From assembly GCA_039881145.1 (NCBI GenBank), contig JAYKKI010000006.1, positions 19,598,501 to 19,662,500 on the forward strand: a DNA stretch of 64,000 nt. The letters are read 5' to 3'. The notes beneath the pieces are model-generated. The model made no database searches and had not been told where the DNA came from. It saw only the letters and a list, made by a program, of their open reading frames with translations. The position numbers and the translations under genes are program-made. This document shows, one piece after another, positions 12,425 to 23,424 of the stretch; the stretch's first letter is position 1; the number at the start of each line of letters is the position of its first letter. The stretch is from Druceiella hillmani (lineage: Eukaryota; Arthropoda; Insecta; Lepidoptera; Hepialidae).

Positions 12425-14635
12425 AACAACAGTGTGTTGGTTTCGAGGTGTTAGAAAAAGCAAGAAATTTCGTAGTCAGATTATATAATAATTAAAACAA
12501 ATCTGGTTGAATTCGTGGACAAAAACAAAAACTATTGAAACTAGTTATTTTTTCTAAAATTTTTGTGAAATAAAAATTAAATTAAAAAAGAAAACAGAAC
12601 GTGATTGCGTTTTGAACACGTGAAATTAAAAACTTAGAAACCAGCTAAAAATTGGTTGTGTTATCTCCATCTACATGATAATACTATTGATTAGTAGTAA
12701 AGTTTAGTAAAAACTAGAAAGAATTTTAACTTAGAGTTTAGCTTTCGTTTAACTTTTTAGTTCACGTAGTGAAAGGTAGTCAAATTTTGCGACGTTTTTA
12801 GTTACATTTTATTTCTATGTTTTTAGTGTTTTCTTCCGTTCACTAAGACCTGACAAATTGAATCGTCTACGAAGCGCGATGAACAGATAGAAATCGTGTT
12901 TAGATTTAGTTCGTTTAGGGAATAGAGATCATCTGATCGAGTGGTTAATTTTTAAAATTTTTTTTAATTATTTGAGGATAGGTAAAAGCCACTGCTCAGT
13001 CGTTACGGAAACAATACAGGCTACGTTTTTTAGCCGATAGAGCTGAAATAACTGGTACTAGCTCTCTGAGATTTTGAAATGTGTGACACTTAGGGTTAGA
13101 TGTAAGTATCCAAAGATACATATATTTGAATTTTTTTTAGATGTTTAATTAAGATCTTTTATTTTATACCAATTTAAGCAAGTTTTGAAAGACTAAAAAA
13201 TAGCTGAGCCAGATGCCAATGAGCGCCATATTCAATTTCTTGTAATGTCATGTTGTTAATGTCACTCGCGAGATCAAGGCGAAAAGATATCTTATTGATT
13301 AAAATCTATTGAGCCATTCGGGTTCTACAAGAAAATTTTTATTTCTATTTACACTATATTTTTTGTATAAACTCATTAACACCTTCCATTTCAACGATGT
13401 ATTTCTTTTAAATCTATTTTTTAAATTATGTTTTTAGACAGTTAATATCCACTATAATGTTTTTGAGGTGACGTCATATTTGTTAGTCCCGTCATCAAGA
13501 TAAATAGATTGACACCTCATTTACCAAAATCCGACGACTGGTTCGGGAGATAGGGGAAAACATAAAAACATACAAACTTACATATATACATATACACTTA
13601 TATGTAGAGTAAAAACAGGATTTTCTTTTGCACTTCGCCGCAATCAGATAATAAATGAATTTTTAAAAATTACTTGCTTCAATTTCGAGTGTTTTAGGAT
13701 GCTGAATACAATTAAAATAGAGTTTAAACCTAACATAGCGTGGATCTTTAAATTTATTTTACATCAATTATGTAATATCAATACAGCTAGGAACGAAAGA
13801 AAAAAATATCATTTATTTTTTTTAATAATAAATACTATTTGATAGTAATAAATATAATTGTACTCAATTAAACGATTGGAAGAGACTTATTGCAAATACT
13901 GTTTCACATGTTTAACATTAGTGTATTGAGGGCGACTTCCATTAAACTTTTGATTAATAACGTATTAACTATAAGGCGGACAATAATGAATTTCGATTTG
14001 ATAATTGTGTTCTGATGACAAAGAGAATAAAACGACAATCATGTAAATCTCTTAGGAGAGGCAACCTATAGATTGTTGCAATAGTAAAGTAACGCTACGG
14101 AACAACTTAATCTTATATAGTTTTATAAAATACAATGTTTTGGATATTTTGCAAAAGATGCGAGGAGAAGTTAGTTTTACTGAGAGATTATAATATTAGC
14201 GCATTAATGGCTAATAGATAACGCGTTGCTGTGGTTCAAATTAGGAATATCGAAACGAGTCAAATAAAACACAGTTAAGCAGTATGACAGCTGAAATATT
14301 TAAGGATATACAGCGTTTCTATTAAAGTATTTACCAATATTTACATTATTTTCGTCATGTAAATATACCGCTCAAAGTATGCTTCAGAGGGATAAATTAT
14401 TGTGAATTTCCCGCTATAGTTTTCAGGTAAACCTTATGTAAACTTCTAGTAAAATCTTTTTCAAAATTTTAACTTTAATGATTCTGGAGATGGGCGATGA
14501 GATAATATGTTCTTTACGGAGATTTTCGTCTTAAAATTTGGAAAAAAGATTCCTTAAATTTTTGTAACTTGTCCTCTTAATTGATACCTTACGGTTCTGA
14601 AAGAAAAAATAAAATGGATAAACTTGTCTCCCAAA
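12425..14635. other. AT-rich DNA; possible repeat tail near 13.5 kb
   Basis: No gene is recognisable. At about 13,480-13,600 the text GATTGACACCTCATTTACC ... AAAATCCGACGACTGG...GGAGATAGG followed by ACATACAAACTTACATATA resembles the common lepidopteran repeat tail with 'AAAATCCGTT...GGAGAT' and a run of CATACA words. This is recognition from memory of the type, not a match that I could run. Confidence 0.45.
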
Positions 14636-14639
14636 AATG

Positions 14640-14845
14640 TTAGACAAATATTTTTTAAATACTCGCTTTTATGTAATATCTGTGGCAATAAGCTCCTTCA
14701 TTGTGCCAAATTTCAATTATTTATGTTTAAGTGTTTCTGGGAAAATGGCAGTGACAAGCATACGGAAGGAAACGTGAGTGATTTTGCAAGGGTTACGTTC
14801 TTTTCCTTTTGAGTCATGGGATGCCAAAAAATGAAAATGCTTTAT
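14640..14845 (+). repeat. decayed copy of the 'GACGGACGGA ... GGTTCCGT' dispersed repeat
   Basis: The order of words AATTTCAATT, GACAAGCATACGGAAGGAA, GTGAGTGATTTTGCAAGGGTTACGTTC, TTTTCCTTTTGAGTCATGGGATGCC corresponds to a better known arrangement. That arrangement is a GACAGACGGACGGA-like run, then GTGAGTGAT..AAGGGTTCCGTTTTTTCC and finally a TACGGAACCCTAAAA-type end. The 62-codon frame here is only an accident of this repeat. Confidence 0.6.
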
Positions 14846-15585
14846 ATATTCTTAAGATCTTTAAACGTTATGACATTTATATTAAAATGATGGTTCAAAT
14901 TTTGCCTAAAGAAAGCGTTATCAAACCATTATGATAATAGCAAATACTTTTTTTATTTAATATTCTGAAAAAAGTGAAAAAAATGACTATCAAATAATAT
15001 ATGTTTTTTTATAAAATGCTTTTATTTTAATTGTACTAAAATGAAAGAAATGCAAACAAATATTTTAAGTAAAACGGGTGCAAATTTGATGGGTTTACCA
15101 TTCATCATTAAGAAGAACACATTGACAATCTTTATTATTTTATGTTGGCTTCTTTCTCGGTACCTGGTAATATCCCCAAAATATAAATTTGTGGAAACAA
15201 GTGAAATGAGCACTGACCAGAGCATATGTTATTCACCGTTAAGGGGATCCTTTGCTCACCCTTCATCTTCATCATCAGATCATTATTATTATGTATTATC
15301 ACCCGAAAAAAGAATATACGCCAAGAATCAAATTTCTATTCAACCTGGAAGTGTAGCAAGCAACGAAGCAAGCTACAAAAATAAAAGATTTCAACAAAAA
15401 TATACTCGACATGCACTTAGAACAAAGTGTTAAATTTTGGGCAACTGTACTTAATATAATGGAGTTCCTTTCTGAAAACATTTTATAGATTCGAAGACTG
15501 TCACTGATTTCTTTATATTGCAATAACCTATTAATTTTCCTATAAAATATTTTTCATCTAAACGATGTTATTAGATTAAGCTTAA
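14846..15585. other. AT-rich DNA without recognisable genes
   Basis: A 130-codon plus-strand frame (15041-15433) is the longest frame in the window. It begins MKEMQTNILSK and has one hydrophobic stretch near residues 27-42. I recognise no domain, and a 74-codon minus-strand frame overlaps its distal end. It could be a coding fragment, but composition alone explains it. Confidence 0.4.
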
Positions 15586-15589
15586 CAGA

Positions 15590-15820
15590 CCTAAAATATA
15601 CAAACTTAAATTTTAGGGTTCCGTAATCAAACACCGCTTGGCCGTCATAATGGTTTTGGGTATTTAAGTTTATAAAGGTTTTGATCCATAAAATTTCGTG
15701 AAGTTTGTCCCTCCATCCGCCAATCCATTCATCTACCCCAATCTCCAGTCCCAACTGTTTTGGCATACGCAATTTTGTAGGTACTCTGGTAATACGGGTA
15801 GTAATTAACGCAAACAAAAT
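15590..15820 (-). repeat. decayed copy of the 'GGAACCCTAAAA' dispersed repeat, inverted
   Basis: On the minus strand this reads a GATGGATTGGCGGATGGAGG-like run followed further on by GATTACGGAACCCTAAAA, the characteristic end of this family. The plus strand shows the mirror TTTTAGGGTTCCGTAATC at 15,613. This is the clearest copy of the diagnostic end motif in the window. Confidence 0.75.
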
Positions 15821-15824
15821 TTAA

Positions 15825-16050
15825 AAAAGTATTTTAATTGATAGTGAACACATCTTTAATGTAACCTAGGAAAAAAAACAAAAGATAAGTAGAAACGAAG
15901 CAAAATAAATAAAATAAAGAGGTAATATAAATAAATTTACATACATATATATACAAATATTTTTTCAAAACAAAAAATACGTAAAATTATTAAGGATATC
16001 ATTAATGTAACGTCACACATTATAATGTGATAAGTTAACACAAATGTAAA
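15825..16050. other. A-rich spacer
   Basis: Nothing recognisable. It consists of A-rich runs and TA-rich words. Confidence 0.6.
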
Positions 16051-16062
16051 TATATAATTAAT

Positions 16063-16280
16063 ATTGAATATATTTGGCGTTAATTTTGTAGAAATTCATT
16101 ATTCTCAATTAAATGAAACTACGTGATGTAGTATTATTTCTACTTTCTTTAAGTTATTTAATTTCTACTATCTTTGCTAATATCCCACCTGAATATGTTG
16201 TAATACAACGCAACCCAGATCGTGGTAAAGAAATTAAAGAAAGTAGAAATAATACTACATCACGTAGTTTCATTTAATTG
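16063..16280 (+). mobile_element. foldback element, copy 1, with 12-bp target duplication
   Basis: The insert of about 218 bp is flanked by an exact 12-bp repeat TATATAATTAAT (16051-16062 and 16281-16292). It starts ATTGAATATATTTGGCGTTA, then has a long inverted repeat. AATTAAATGAAACTACGTGA near 16,110 is mirrored by TCACGTAGTTTCATTTAATT at 16,260-16,279, with TAGTATTATTTCTAC mirrored by GTAGAAATAATACTA. The inner half of the left arm is partly deleted relative to copy 2 at 22.6 kb. The 5' leader of about 45 bp is not part of the hairpin but is shared with copy 2, so it belongs to the element. Confidence 0.88.
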
Positions 16281-16789
16281 TATATAATTAATGTAAATTA
16301 GAAATAATACACATCATTATGTGATAACTTAACACAAATTTAAACATTTAATTAATTTAAAGTAGAAATATAAATATATTAGACATTTTGGGCATCCCAT
16401 TCATTGGGCTGTCATTACTCACCTCAATCAGTAAGTCATTTAAAACGAAGTCCCGTAGGCAATTTTTTTTTAAAACGATCTCAAAAAAATTTTAAAACTT
16501 TCAAACTTTTTTCTTTCATTAAGAATGATTTTAAATAATATCTAAGTAATTTTACCTGATATGGATCTGCATATATACTATTGTTCTGGAGGTGTACGGA
16601 AACGTATTTTTGTACCTTCTGACTCAAACTTCACCGGTTTAAGTCGAAGACACAAAAATATTTTTAAAATACGTAAATAAATTATACACCCCAAATTGAA
16701 TTGACAAAAATTGGAAATTGGAATATTTTAAGTTATTGCCAATAACTTGTAATACATCCAGAATTACACCAAAGTTTCTCAAGTCCAAG

Positions 16790-17125
16790 AGTTCAAAATT
16801 GACAAGGTGATGTCGTAATATTGAGTTGTGAATAAACGTTTAAATGCGAAGACGAATAAATATTAATGATACGCTTCGTCACAGCAGCCAAGGGTGCCGT
16901 TACGCTACAAATCCATTTGCATCCCTTCATCCTTTGATATAGGTCCCTAATGTCCTGACACCGGAAGACGGATTTATGGGATACGTTTGACCGATTCGTA
17001 GATGTCTTTAGAAGCGATAAATTTACATTCCGTGATTAATGTTGGAAACGTCTTTGCGTATTGGAGTTCTGCAGGCTTGAAGTTTTTGTTTGTACGCTTT
17101 ATAACAAGATCGATTTGGATCTAAG
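16790..17125 (-). repeat. module B, inverted partial copy (B4)
   Basis: The plus strand here matches the minus strand of module B at 24.4-24.8, 40.3-40.55 and 44.75-45.05 kb. Shared words in order include AATAAATATTAATG, CTTCATCC, GATATAGGTCCCTAAT (GATCTAGGATCTGACCT in the others), ACACCGGAAGACGGATTTAT, GGGATACGTTT, TAAATTTACATTCCGTGATT and AATGT. It lies outside the main array and in opposite orientation. The module is not identified, and see B1 for the reading frames shared by copies. Confidence 0.8.
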
Positions 17126-17129
17126 CTGA

Positions 17130-19780
17130 TCAAATCGATACTTATTTTGATGTTATTGAATATATTCATTCTGTATGTTTTTTTTTATTAATTCGAATTA
17201 AGTAATAATGATCGTGCAATTAAATTATTTTAAATTGAATCTATGAAATTTGGAAAGCAATTCTCTAATGCGTGGAGCAGTTCGTCGAATTACATATTCA
17301 CTCATGTTATAATTACAAACTTGTGGGGAGAAATTAAAATCTGCATCACCTTCTTGAATGATGAATGGAGAATGAAATCTTAGTCTTTATTTTCGTGAGT
17401 TCATATTAAAAATGGCAATGAAAACAAAAGTATTTCCCTCCAAATTAGGCATTAAAGGGAATGACTCTATTGCATCTTTTGTATTATGTGTGTAGTGTTT
17501 TAAAAATTCACGTCGATCCGGTGCTCCGTTACGACGTTGCTTCGTCATTTCGTTTGTGTTCTTTTTCAATTTCAAATAAGAATTTTTCAGAGCAAATGAG
17601 ATTTTCTGGGATAACAATAAATAATATCATTGGTATACCAATTACAAGTTTATAAAAAGTTACATCGATATGTTGATCCGTTGCGACGTGAAAGAAGGAC
17701 AAACAAACGCACTTTTTTATTTACAATATTATTTAAGATTAAGTGATGGTATAAACGGCATGTATTTCAAAAATGGTAAATAAGTAACCATAAACTTTGA
17801 TAAAAATAACGATAAAGCATTTAAAGAAATCAACTTTTATATTCGTGCAAATATAATAAAAAAGTAAATGGCCATTAAATTTAAATTAAAAAAAAATTAT
17901 TCTCTTTCGCCTTTTAAGATATATATTACTTAACAACAAAAGCAAAAAAATAAATATTTGGTACAATATACAAATAAAAAAATTTAAAATTGTTTGTCCA
18001 TACAGAAGTAAATATTATATGTAAATTAACGTACACAAACAAATAATTATTTTTGGACAATAAGATGTGTTTGATTTTCCACTAAAAGTACCTTGAAAAT
18101 GCCATAAGAAAACAAAACGAGGACTTTCTCTCTATGAAGTGGCATTTAAATCGGTACAACCTATTAAAAGCTCTGCGTTGATGAATCTACAAAGAATTCG
18201 TCCTAAGAACATTTTTTTGTTACTGGAGTTCCTCAAATCATTTTCATTTTGGAGGTGTTTTACAAAATAAAAAAAAAACATGTCCCCGAAAGTATTTTTG
18301 AAATATTTTTTTAAAATGATATTTAAAAATATAATGTAGTATGTGTAATATTGATAATAATTATTTGTAATAACAATAGTCCAAATATAGAATTCGAAGT
18401 TATTTAAAAAATGCAATGAAATTAATTCATCATCAACAATTGAAAATGGTTTGGCAAATTTATTTAATATTGTTCGTTTAATCCTTATAAACACTAAATC
18501 ACGACTACATACTGGTAAATATTTGACAAAATCTCCGAGGAGAAATGTATGTACCGCAGAAGACGCTATATTAAGCAGAATGCTTAGAAGTTATCTAGAA
18601 ATAATTAGGGAATACAGTTATATTAAATGTATTACTTATGTCGCTTGCGTAGTTACGCACGTGGTGTCTCCTCAATATGAGAAGTACGAGTTGAATTTCA
18701 CGTGTAAGTGAAATTACGTAAGATTATGAAATATACACATTCTTAGGTGCCAAGTCATATTTATGAATTAATTATTTAACTTCGGGAATTTTAAAAGTGT
18801 AACCTTTAAAAGGACACCACTATCTCTTTTTGACGACTCACTGACTGGCTCAACTACAGGGTATTTCTCGTTGAGTTATTAGAATCTTAAAATTTGACTA
18901 CAACTATGTCAAATTTTAAGGTTCTATTAATTTAAAAGACTTTTAAGAATAATTAATTTAAATAAATTTTAGAACTTGTACTACAAAATTAAGGAATAAT
19001 TTGAATAATAGGAATACTAATTTAGTTTTAAATATTAATTTCTCATTACCTAAATATATTGAATATTATAGCTTTTACAGGCGAAAAAACATTGTCGTAC
19101 TGCTTTCAGTGTTCATTATATCCAAATCTGGCTTGGAGGTACAAGGGACATTTTTACAGGGTCTGCAATAAAGATCTTATGCAAAAGGAATAAGCGTAGT
19201 TTCATTTAAATTAGATGGAAACATTTTGGAACTGTGAGCTGTGGTGTGTGCAAGTATTTTAACAAACATTTAATCCGTTGTTATTTTCTTTCTTCGACTT
19301 TGAATGTTGCAAGACGCGTGCCGCCTGATTATCATTTACCGACAAGAATTTTTACAGTAAAACGTCAATTATTGCTTCGGAGTAACGAAGAGTTTTGTCT
19401 GTCTAAAGCTAATAGCTATCTGCCTCTGAGTAACGATTGACTCCAAAAAAGAATATTGTCTTCATTCCATTATACAAATATGACATGTTTGCATCAATCA
19501 ACGCTTTCTTTATCAATTTTTGAGCGCGTGTAACCTTTTTCCTATACAATGATCGAATTCTACCTTATTTTAGCGTCCGTTAATAAACTAAGTTTTCTCC
19601 CAAATTCTGCTTTAAAAAATTTATATAATTGGCTATTTTTGGTGGACTTTTCTAATCAATTTTACTAGAAATAGATTTTTATAAAGCACTTTTTTAATTT
19701 AATCATTTGATTGAAATGGGCAAATGGTTTCGTAGTTGGCATTGCAATATTCATTTTTCACAGAAGAGCATTTGTTCTCA
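17130..19780. other. AT-rich DNA with one possible repeat tail
   Basis: No gene is supported. At 17,640-17,730 the text CCGTTGCGACGTGAAAGAAGGACAAACAAACGCACTTT resembles lepidopteran repeat tails. A mirrored CCGTTACGACGTTGCTTCG sits at about 17,526. A 120-codon minus-strand frame at 18132-18494 contains KFAKPFSIVDDE, faintly like hAT or BED-type transposases, but this is too weak to call. Confidence 0.45.
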
Positions 19781-19784
19781 ATTA

Positions 19785-20215
19785 TTTCATCAATATGATC
19801 AGTATTTTCGTAGCAAGAAGATGTGGACTTAAAAATCGCCTTTTTTGTAATATGCGTACAAGTCCTAGTGTATTTCGAGATTTAATGCATAGGATAATCT
19901 CAATGGGCTTTTCCCTTTCAAACTTCTTCATTATATATAGACCATGGCTGGTGGTGGCCACAATAAGTTTTTTAAAATCTAGGTGAAATATATTCAATGT
20001 ATCATTGAGTATGTGTCTGGTCTCTTCGGCACTGCAGTTTTCGGATATATGAACCAGTCCCAAATAAAAAAAAATTTTCTTTACCCCTTGCAAGACGCAA
20101 ATGAAATTACCTCCGATATCGGGCACTGGTCCATTCATCAACTGGAAGGCTGATACACGTTCCGGAAGCGATAAAATCTTTAAAAGTCAGAATTCTTTTT
20201 TTTCTTCGTAAACTT
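19785..20215 (-). pseudogene. hAT-superfamily transposase relic (catalytic-domain fragment)
   Basis: The minus strand reads, in order, LPVDEWTSARYRR (near 20,140-20,110), a frameshift, then LGLVHISENCSAEETRHIL and LNIFHLDFKKLIVATTSHG followed by IMKKF. This order fits hAT transposases with a BED finger, in which an 'S.DEWTS..NRRY' motif is followed by 'P.sHtAe.i...L...f.ld.kkivavTtD.a..m.k'. The expected Asp after the valine-alanine-threonine stretch reads Ser here, a broken catalytic position. Frameshifts and a stop after RYRR show it is dead. The BED finger and the C-terminal dimerisation region are missing, and no terminal repeats are visible. Confidence 0.72.
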
Positions 20216-20342
20216 CAATATGCTTTTTATGACATCATGCATGGGTATTTTATAACCTCTCTGCGTGGAGGTAAGAATATATGGAGAGTTTATGAGATAC
20301 ATTTTATATGGAAACCTAACTCGTCTCTAAAACCTATGCCAT

Positions 20343-20547
20343 TGTCGTAGTGTGTTGGGTCGATCGCAAGGCATACGGGCTCCGATGAAGCGGCGCACCG
20401 CGGGACCCGAGTTCGATTATCGGTTGTTCGTTGAAGGGGACTGGATTGGTGTTGTGGTTGGCTGTAAGAGATTTATCTCGTAGCGATAAGTCCGTCATAT
20501 GTATCAATTAGATACATTAAAGTAGATAAATAAATAAAATAAATAAG
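20343..20547 (+). mobile_element. tRNA-derived SINE, copy 3
   Basis: It starts TGTCGTAGTGTGTTGGGTCG, carries the B-box region GAGTTCGATTATCGG (mutated from GGTTCGATTCCCGG), the words GTAAGAGATTTATCTCGTAGC and AAGTCCGTCATATGTATC, and ends in (AAATA)n. It has the same orientation and near-full length as the 8.3-kb copy. The B box has lost its best consensus, so it is unlikely to be transcribed. Confidence 0.87.
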
Positions 20548-20549
20548 TG

Positions 20550-21286
20550 AAGAAGGGAAATACAAAGTCAGGTAAAGAAATTCATAATGTCAGCATTTAT
20601 AAAATGGTGTAACTAGTTGAGTAAAAGAGATGCCAATATAATAATTAAAGGAGATATGAGAGTACAAGTCGTATACTTCTTGTAGTACCGTCTGTTCGTT
20701 TTAATTTCATGACTTTTGAATTCATCATAACTGCAAATTGTAAAAATAAATTGTATACTTACTCAATATAAATTCATTTTATTTACTTAAAAAAAATTAA
20801 CGTTAAAAAATTAATATTACATTTATTAGCCAAAACTATCAAAGTTTTGAATCGATATAGAACTGAGTAGTTTTTTTGCAATTCCATTAATACGATTAAC
20901 AAAAAAATTCAATACGTTAAATAAAATGCAACATAAAAATTTACAATTGTCATATAATTGCATATGCTAAAAAGTCGTTATATAAAAATTGAACTAATAA
21001 AAAACTTGCAATATGGTACATTCAATACAGAATGCTAAACTGTATCATATTTTTTTGTTTAAAAGTATCGATGCAGGGCACGTCACTTGACGTTTCATTA
21101 ATTTCTAATGGAGGGTTAACATTTACCAATAATATATATGTTCCAAAGATTAAATAAAAGTTGACTTATTTATAAAAATGACGTTTTTAAGTTTACATGG
21201 CTTTCCGCTATCTTTGATGCATTTTGATGATATACGCAACCATTTTCCAATAAAAATAAATAAATTTCACCAAGTGGGAGTGTTTT
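20550..21286. other. AT-rich spacer
   Basis: Nothing recognisable between the SINE and the hairpin at 21.29 kb. Confidence 0.6.
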
Positions 21287-21287
21287 G

Positions 21288-21360
21288 TCTCAGCTAGAGA
21301 GTTTCTTATTTTTTGACATACAAAAATTAAGTCAAAAAATAAACTCTCTACACGCTGAGA
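21288..21360. repeat. hairpin, about 30-bp arms
   Basis: The arm TCTCAGCTAGAGAGTTTCTT... (21288-21316) is mirrored by GTCAAAAAATAAACTCTCTA...GCTGAGA (21331-21360) around a 14-nt loop, with a few mismatches or gaps. It may be a short foldback element or the stem of a transcript. Confidence 0.75.
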
Positions 21361-21769
21361 ATCAACAATGTTAAATGTATTTTACAATATACATCCTACG
21401 AGACATATATTGTAACACAAGCACATTTAACATTTAATTATTATAGGTATGATTTTGTAAAAATACGAGAGATCAGTCATCCGAGTAGCTAGTAATAAGA
21501 AATTAAATTTCTTAAGTTTATTTGTAAATAATCTATATTCTCGACCAAAATCGATATTAAAAGGATTCTTAAGAAGCTCTTTTGTAATTTTTCGTTTTTT
21601 TTCACTGCTTAATTTGTCGGTACTAGGAGACCAAAGAACCGAACCAAACAAAGAAACGATATTGTATTAAATATTTTCTGGCCCGAGATTTCGAACCATC
21701 TTCTCTTGATCATTGTGAGAGTGCTTATGTTTTTTCTATGAAAGTGGTTTAGTAAATTTAAGCAATGTC
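21361..21769. other. AT-rich spacer
   Basis: A 74-codon minus-strand frame (21427-21651) lacks recognisable motifs. Nothing else is seen. Confidence 0.55.
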
Positions 21770-22020
21770 TAATAATTTAGAGCACCTTTAGCAATTTTAT
21801 CTTTGCAATATTCAGTTACTAATTAATAAGTTAATAATTAATATATTTTCTGAGTAAAACCTTATGAATAAAATGGTAATATATAACTCAAATAACCGGA
21901 GCGTGCGTGCCGAAACCCGCCACGGTACACCGCATCTCCCACCATATATTAGCGAAATATCCCTATAAAGCGTTTGCTCTTTGGCCAGTTGACTGATATA
22001 TTTCCCCGCCGCTTTCACAA
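21770..22020 (+). repeat. dispersed repeat D, copy 2
   Basis: This matches 12,180-12,420 in order and orientation: an ATAATTTAGAGCACC-like start, CTTATGAATAAAATGGTAAT, ATAACTCAAATAACCGGAGC, a GC-rich core, ATATATTAGCGAAATATCCC, ATAAAGCG and CCAGTTGACTGATATATT. A 68-codon minus-strand frame here is not conserved in copy 1. Confidence 0.7.
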
Positions 22021-22598
22021 TATTTAATTACAAGAGCTTAATTAAAAAGTGGGGTGTTTATGGAGGGGTATTGGTAATTTTTGACGCATAGAGAGCTGTA
22101 TGTTAATTTTTATTCACCAAATAAACATAACACACTATTTTAAAATACATTTGGGAGTCATTAAACAATTTTGATTTGTAAAAACTTCCGAGTTATTATT
22201 GCGATTGAATAGAGAAAAGGAACCTACTTTTTTAGTAGATATTTCATTAAGTTGTTTCCTTTGGATCTTACTAGACTCTTAAAACAGTCTGTGCGTTAAA
22301 TAGTAAATAGTCAAGAAAATTTAAGCAGTGACACGTACTTTTACAATTTTGTTGGTTAAAAGCGATTGGAATGGATGAACTATTTACTTTGTTGAATTTT
22401 CATCTAGATGATTTTTGTGCATTTTTATATCGTGTATTTTTTAAAAATTTTTTTCAAAATTTAAAATATTGACTATATTTTTACTGATTTGTGAAACCAC
22501 TTTCACTTAGTCGCAATTTGAGTGTTAATAATACTTGGCCACGTCGACTATGTTTATAAGTATACTATCGAAAATTTCATAATTAGGATTGTATTTAA
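22021..22598. other. AT-rich spacer
   Basis: Nothing recognisable. Confidence 0.6.
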
Positions 22599-22610
22599 AT
22601 TATCTTCCTA

Positions 22611-22924
22611 TATTGAATATATTTGGCGTTAATTTTGTAGAAATTCATTATTCACAATTAAATGAAACTACGTGATGTAGTATTATTTCTACTATCTTTA
22701 ATTTCTTTACCACTACCTAGGTTTCGTTGTATTACAACATCTTCAGGTGGGATATTAGCAAAGATTCTTGCTAATATCAATAATCATCATCAATAGATCA
22801 TCAATAGAAGTTCTTTGCTAATATCCCACCTGAAGATGTTGTAATATAACGGAACCTAGGTCGTGGTAAAGAAATTAAAGATAGTGGAAATAATACTACA
22901 TCCCGTAGTTTCATTTAATTGTGG
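22611..22924 (+). mobile_element. foldback element, copy 2, with 12-bp target duplication
   Basis: This is the fuller copy of the 16.1-kb element. It starts TATTGAATATATTTGGCGTT, then has an inverted repeat of about 115 bp per arm. CACAATTAAATGAAACTACG at 22,650 is mirrored by CGTAGTTTCATTTAATTGTG ending near 22,923. ACAACATCTTCAGGTGGGAT is mirrored by ATCCCACCTGAAGATGTTGT. The loop is a short CATCATCAATAGATCATC region. It is flanked by an exact 12-bp direct repeat ATTATCTTCCTA (22599-22610 and 22925-22936). Confidence 0.9.
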
Positions 22925-22936
22925 ATTATCTTCCTA

Positions 22937-23420
22937 ATAAAATATTAACAATTCCTAAATATTATTTATTTCCAAACAGTTATGTTACCTGTCCTTGTTT
23001 AATGCTCCTCCACTAAATTAAAACTTGCTCAGGGATTCCTCTGGATATGTAAAAATGATAATACATAATTTTATACGTGTCATGCGGACGTATTCACATA
23101 TCTTTTAATAGAAATTAAGATTGGGTTGGTTAATGTTAAAAGTTATTGAAATGTACTTGCAAAAAAATGTATTTATTATTCGTGTTTAGATGAATACATA
23201 ACACAATCATCCCAATTTCTGCATTACTTTGCTTCGGGCATAATATATTTAAATGTACTAGAAAATGCGATAAAGAAAATAAGATAAAACTACTTTAATA
23301 TCCCGTTTTTGTGAAAACGATCTGTCATTAACGAACATTTTCTACAAAAATTGGTGTCATCTATACAGCAAGATTTTGTTTGAATTCCTATCAAAAATAT
23401 AAGATGAAAATAATATGTCA
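22937..23420. other. AT-rich spacer
   Basis: No feature recognised. It may contain unrecognised flank of module B. Confidence 0.5.
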
Positions 23421-23424
23421 TTTT

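Noticed and set aside
15041..15433. 130-codon plus-strand frame, the longest in the window
   Set aside because: There are no recognisable domains, the composition is typical of AT-rich DNA, and there are no splice signals that I would trust. It is described but not called.
18132..18494. Minus-strand frame with KFAKPFSIVDDE, faintly like a hAT transposase N-terminal part
   Set aside because: Only one short motif fits, and its position relative to the hAT relic at 20 kb is in the wrong order to be the same copy.
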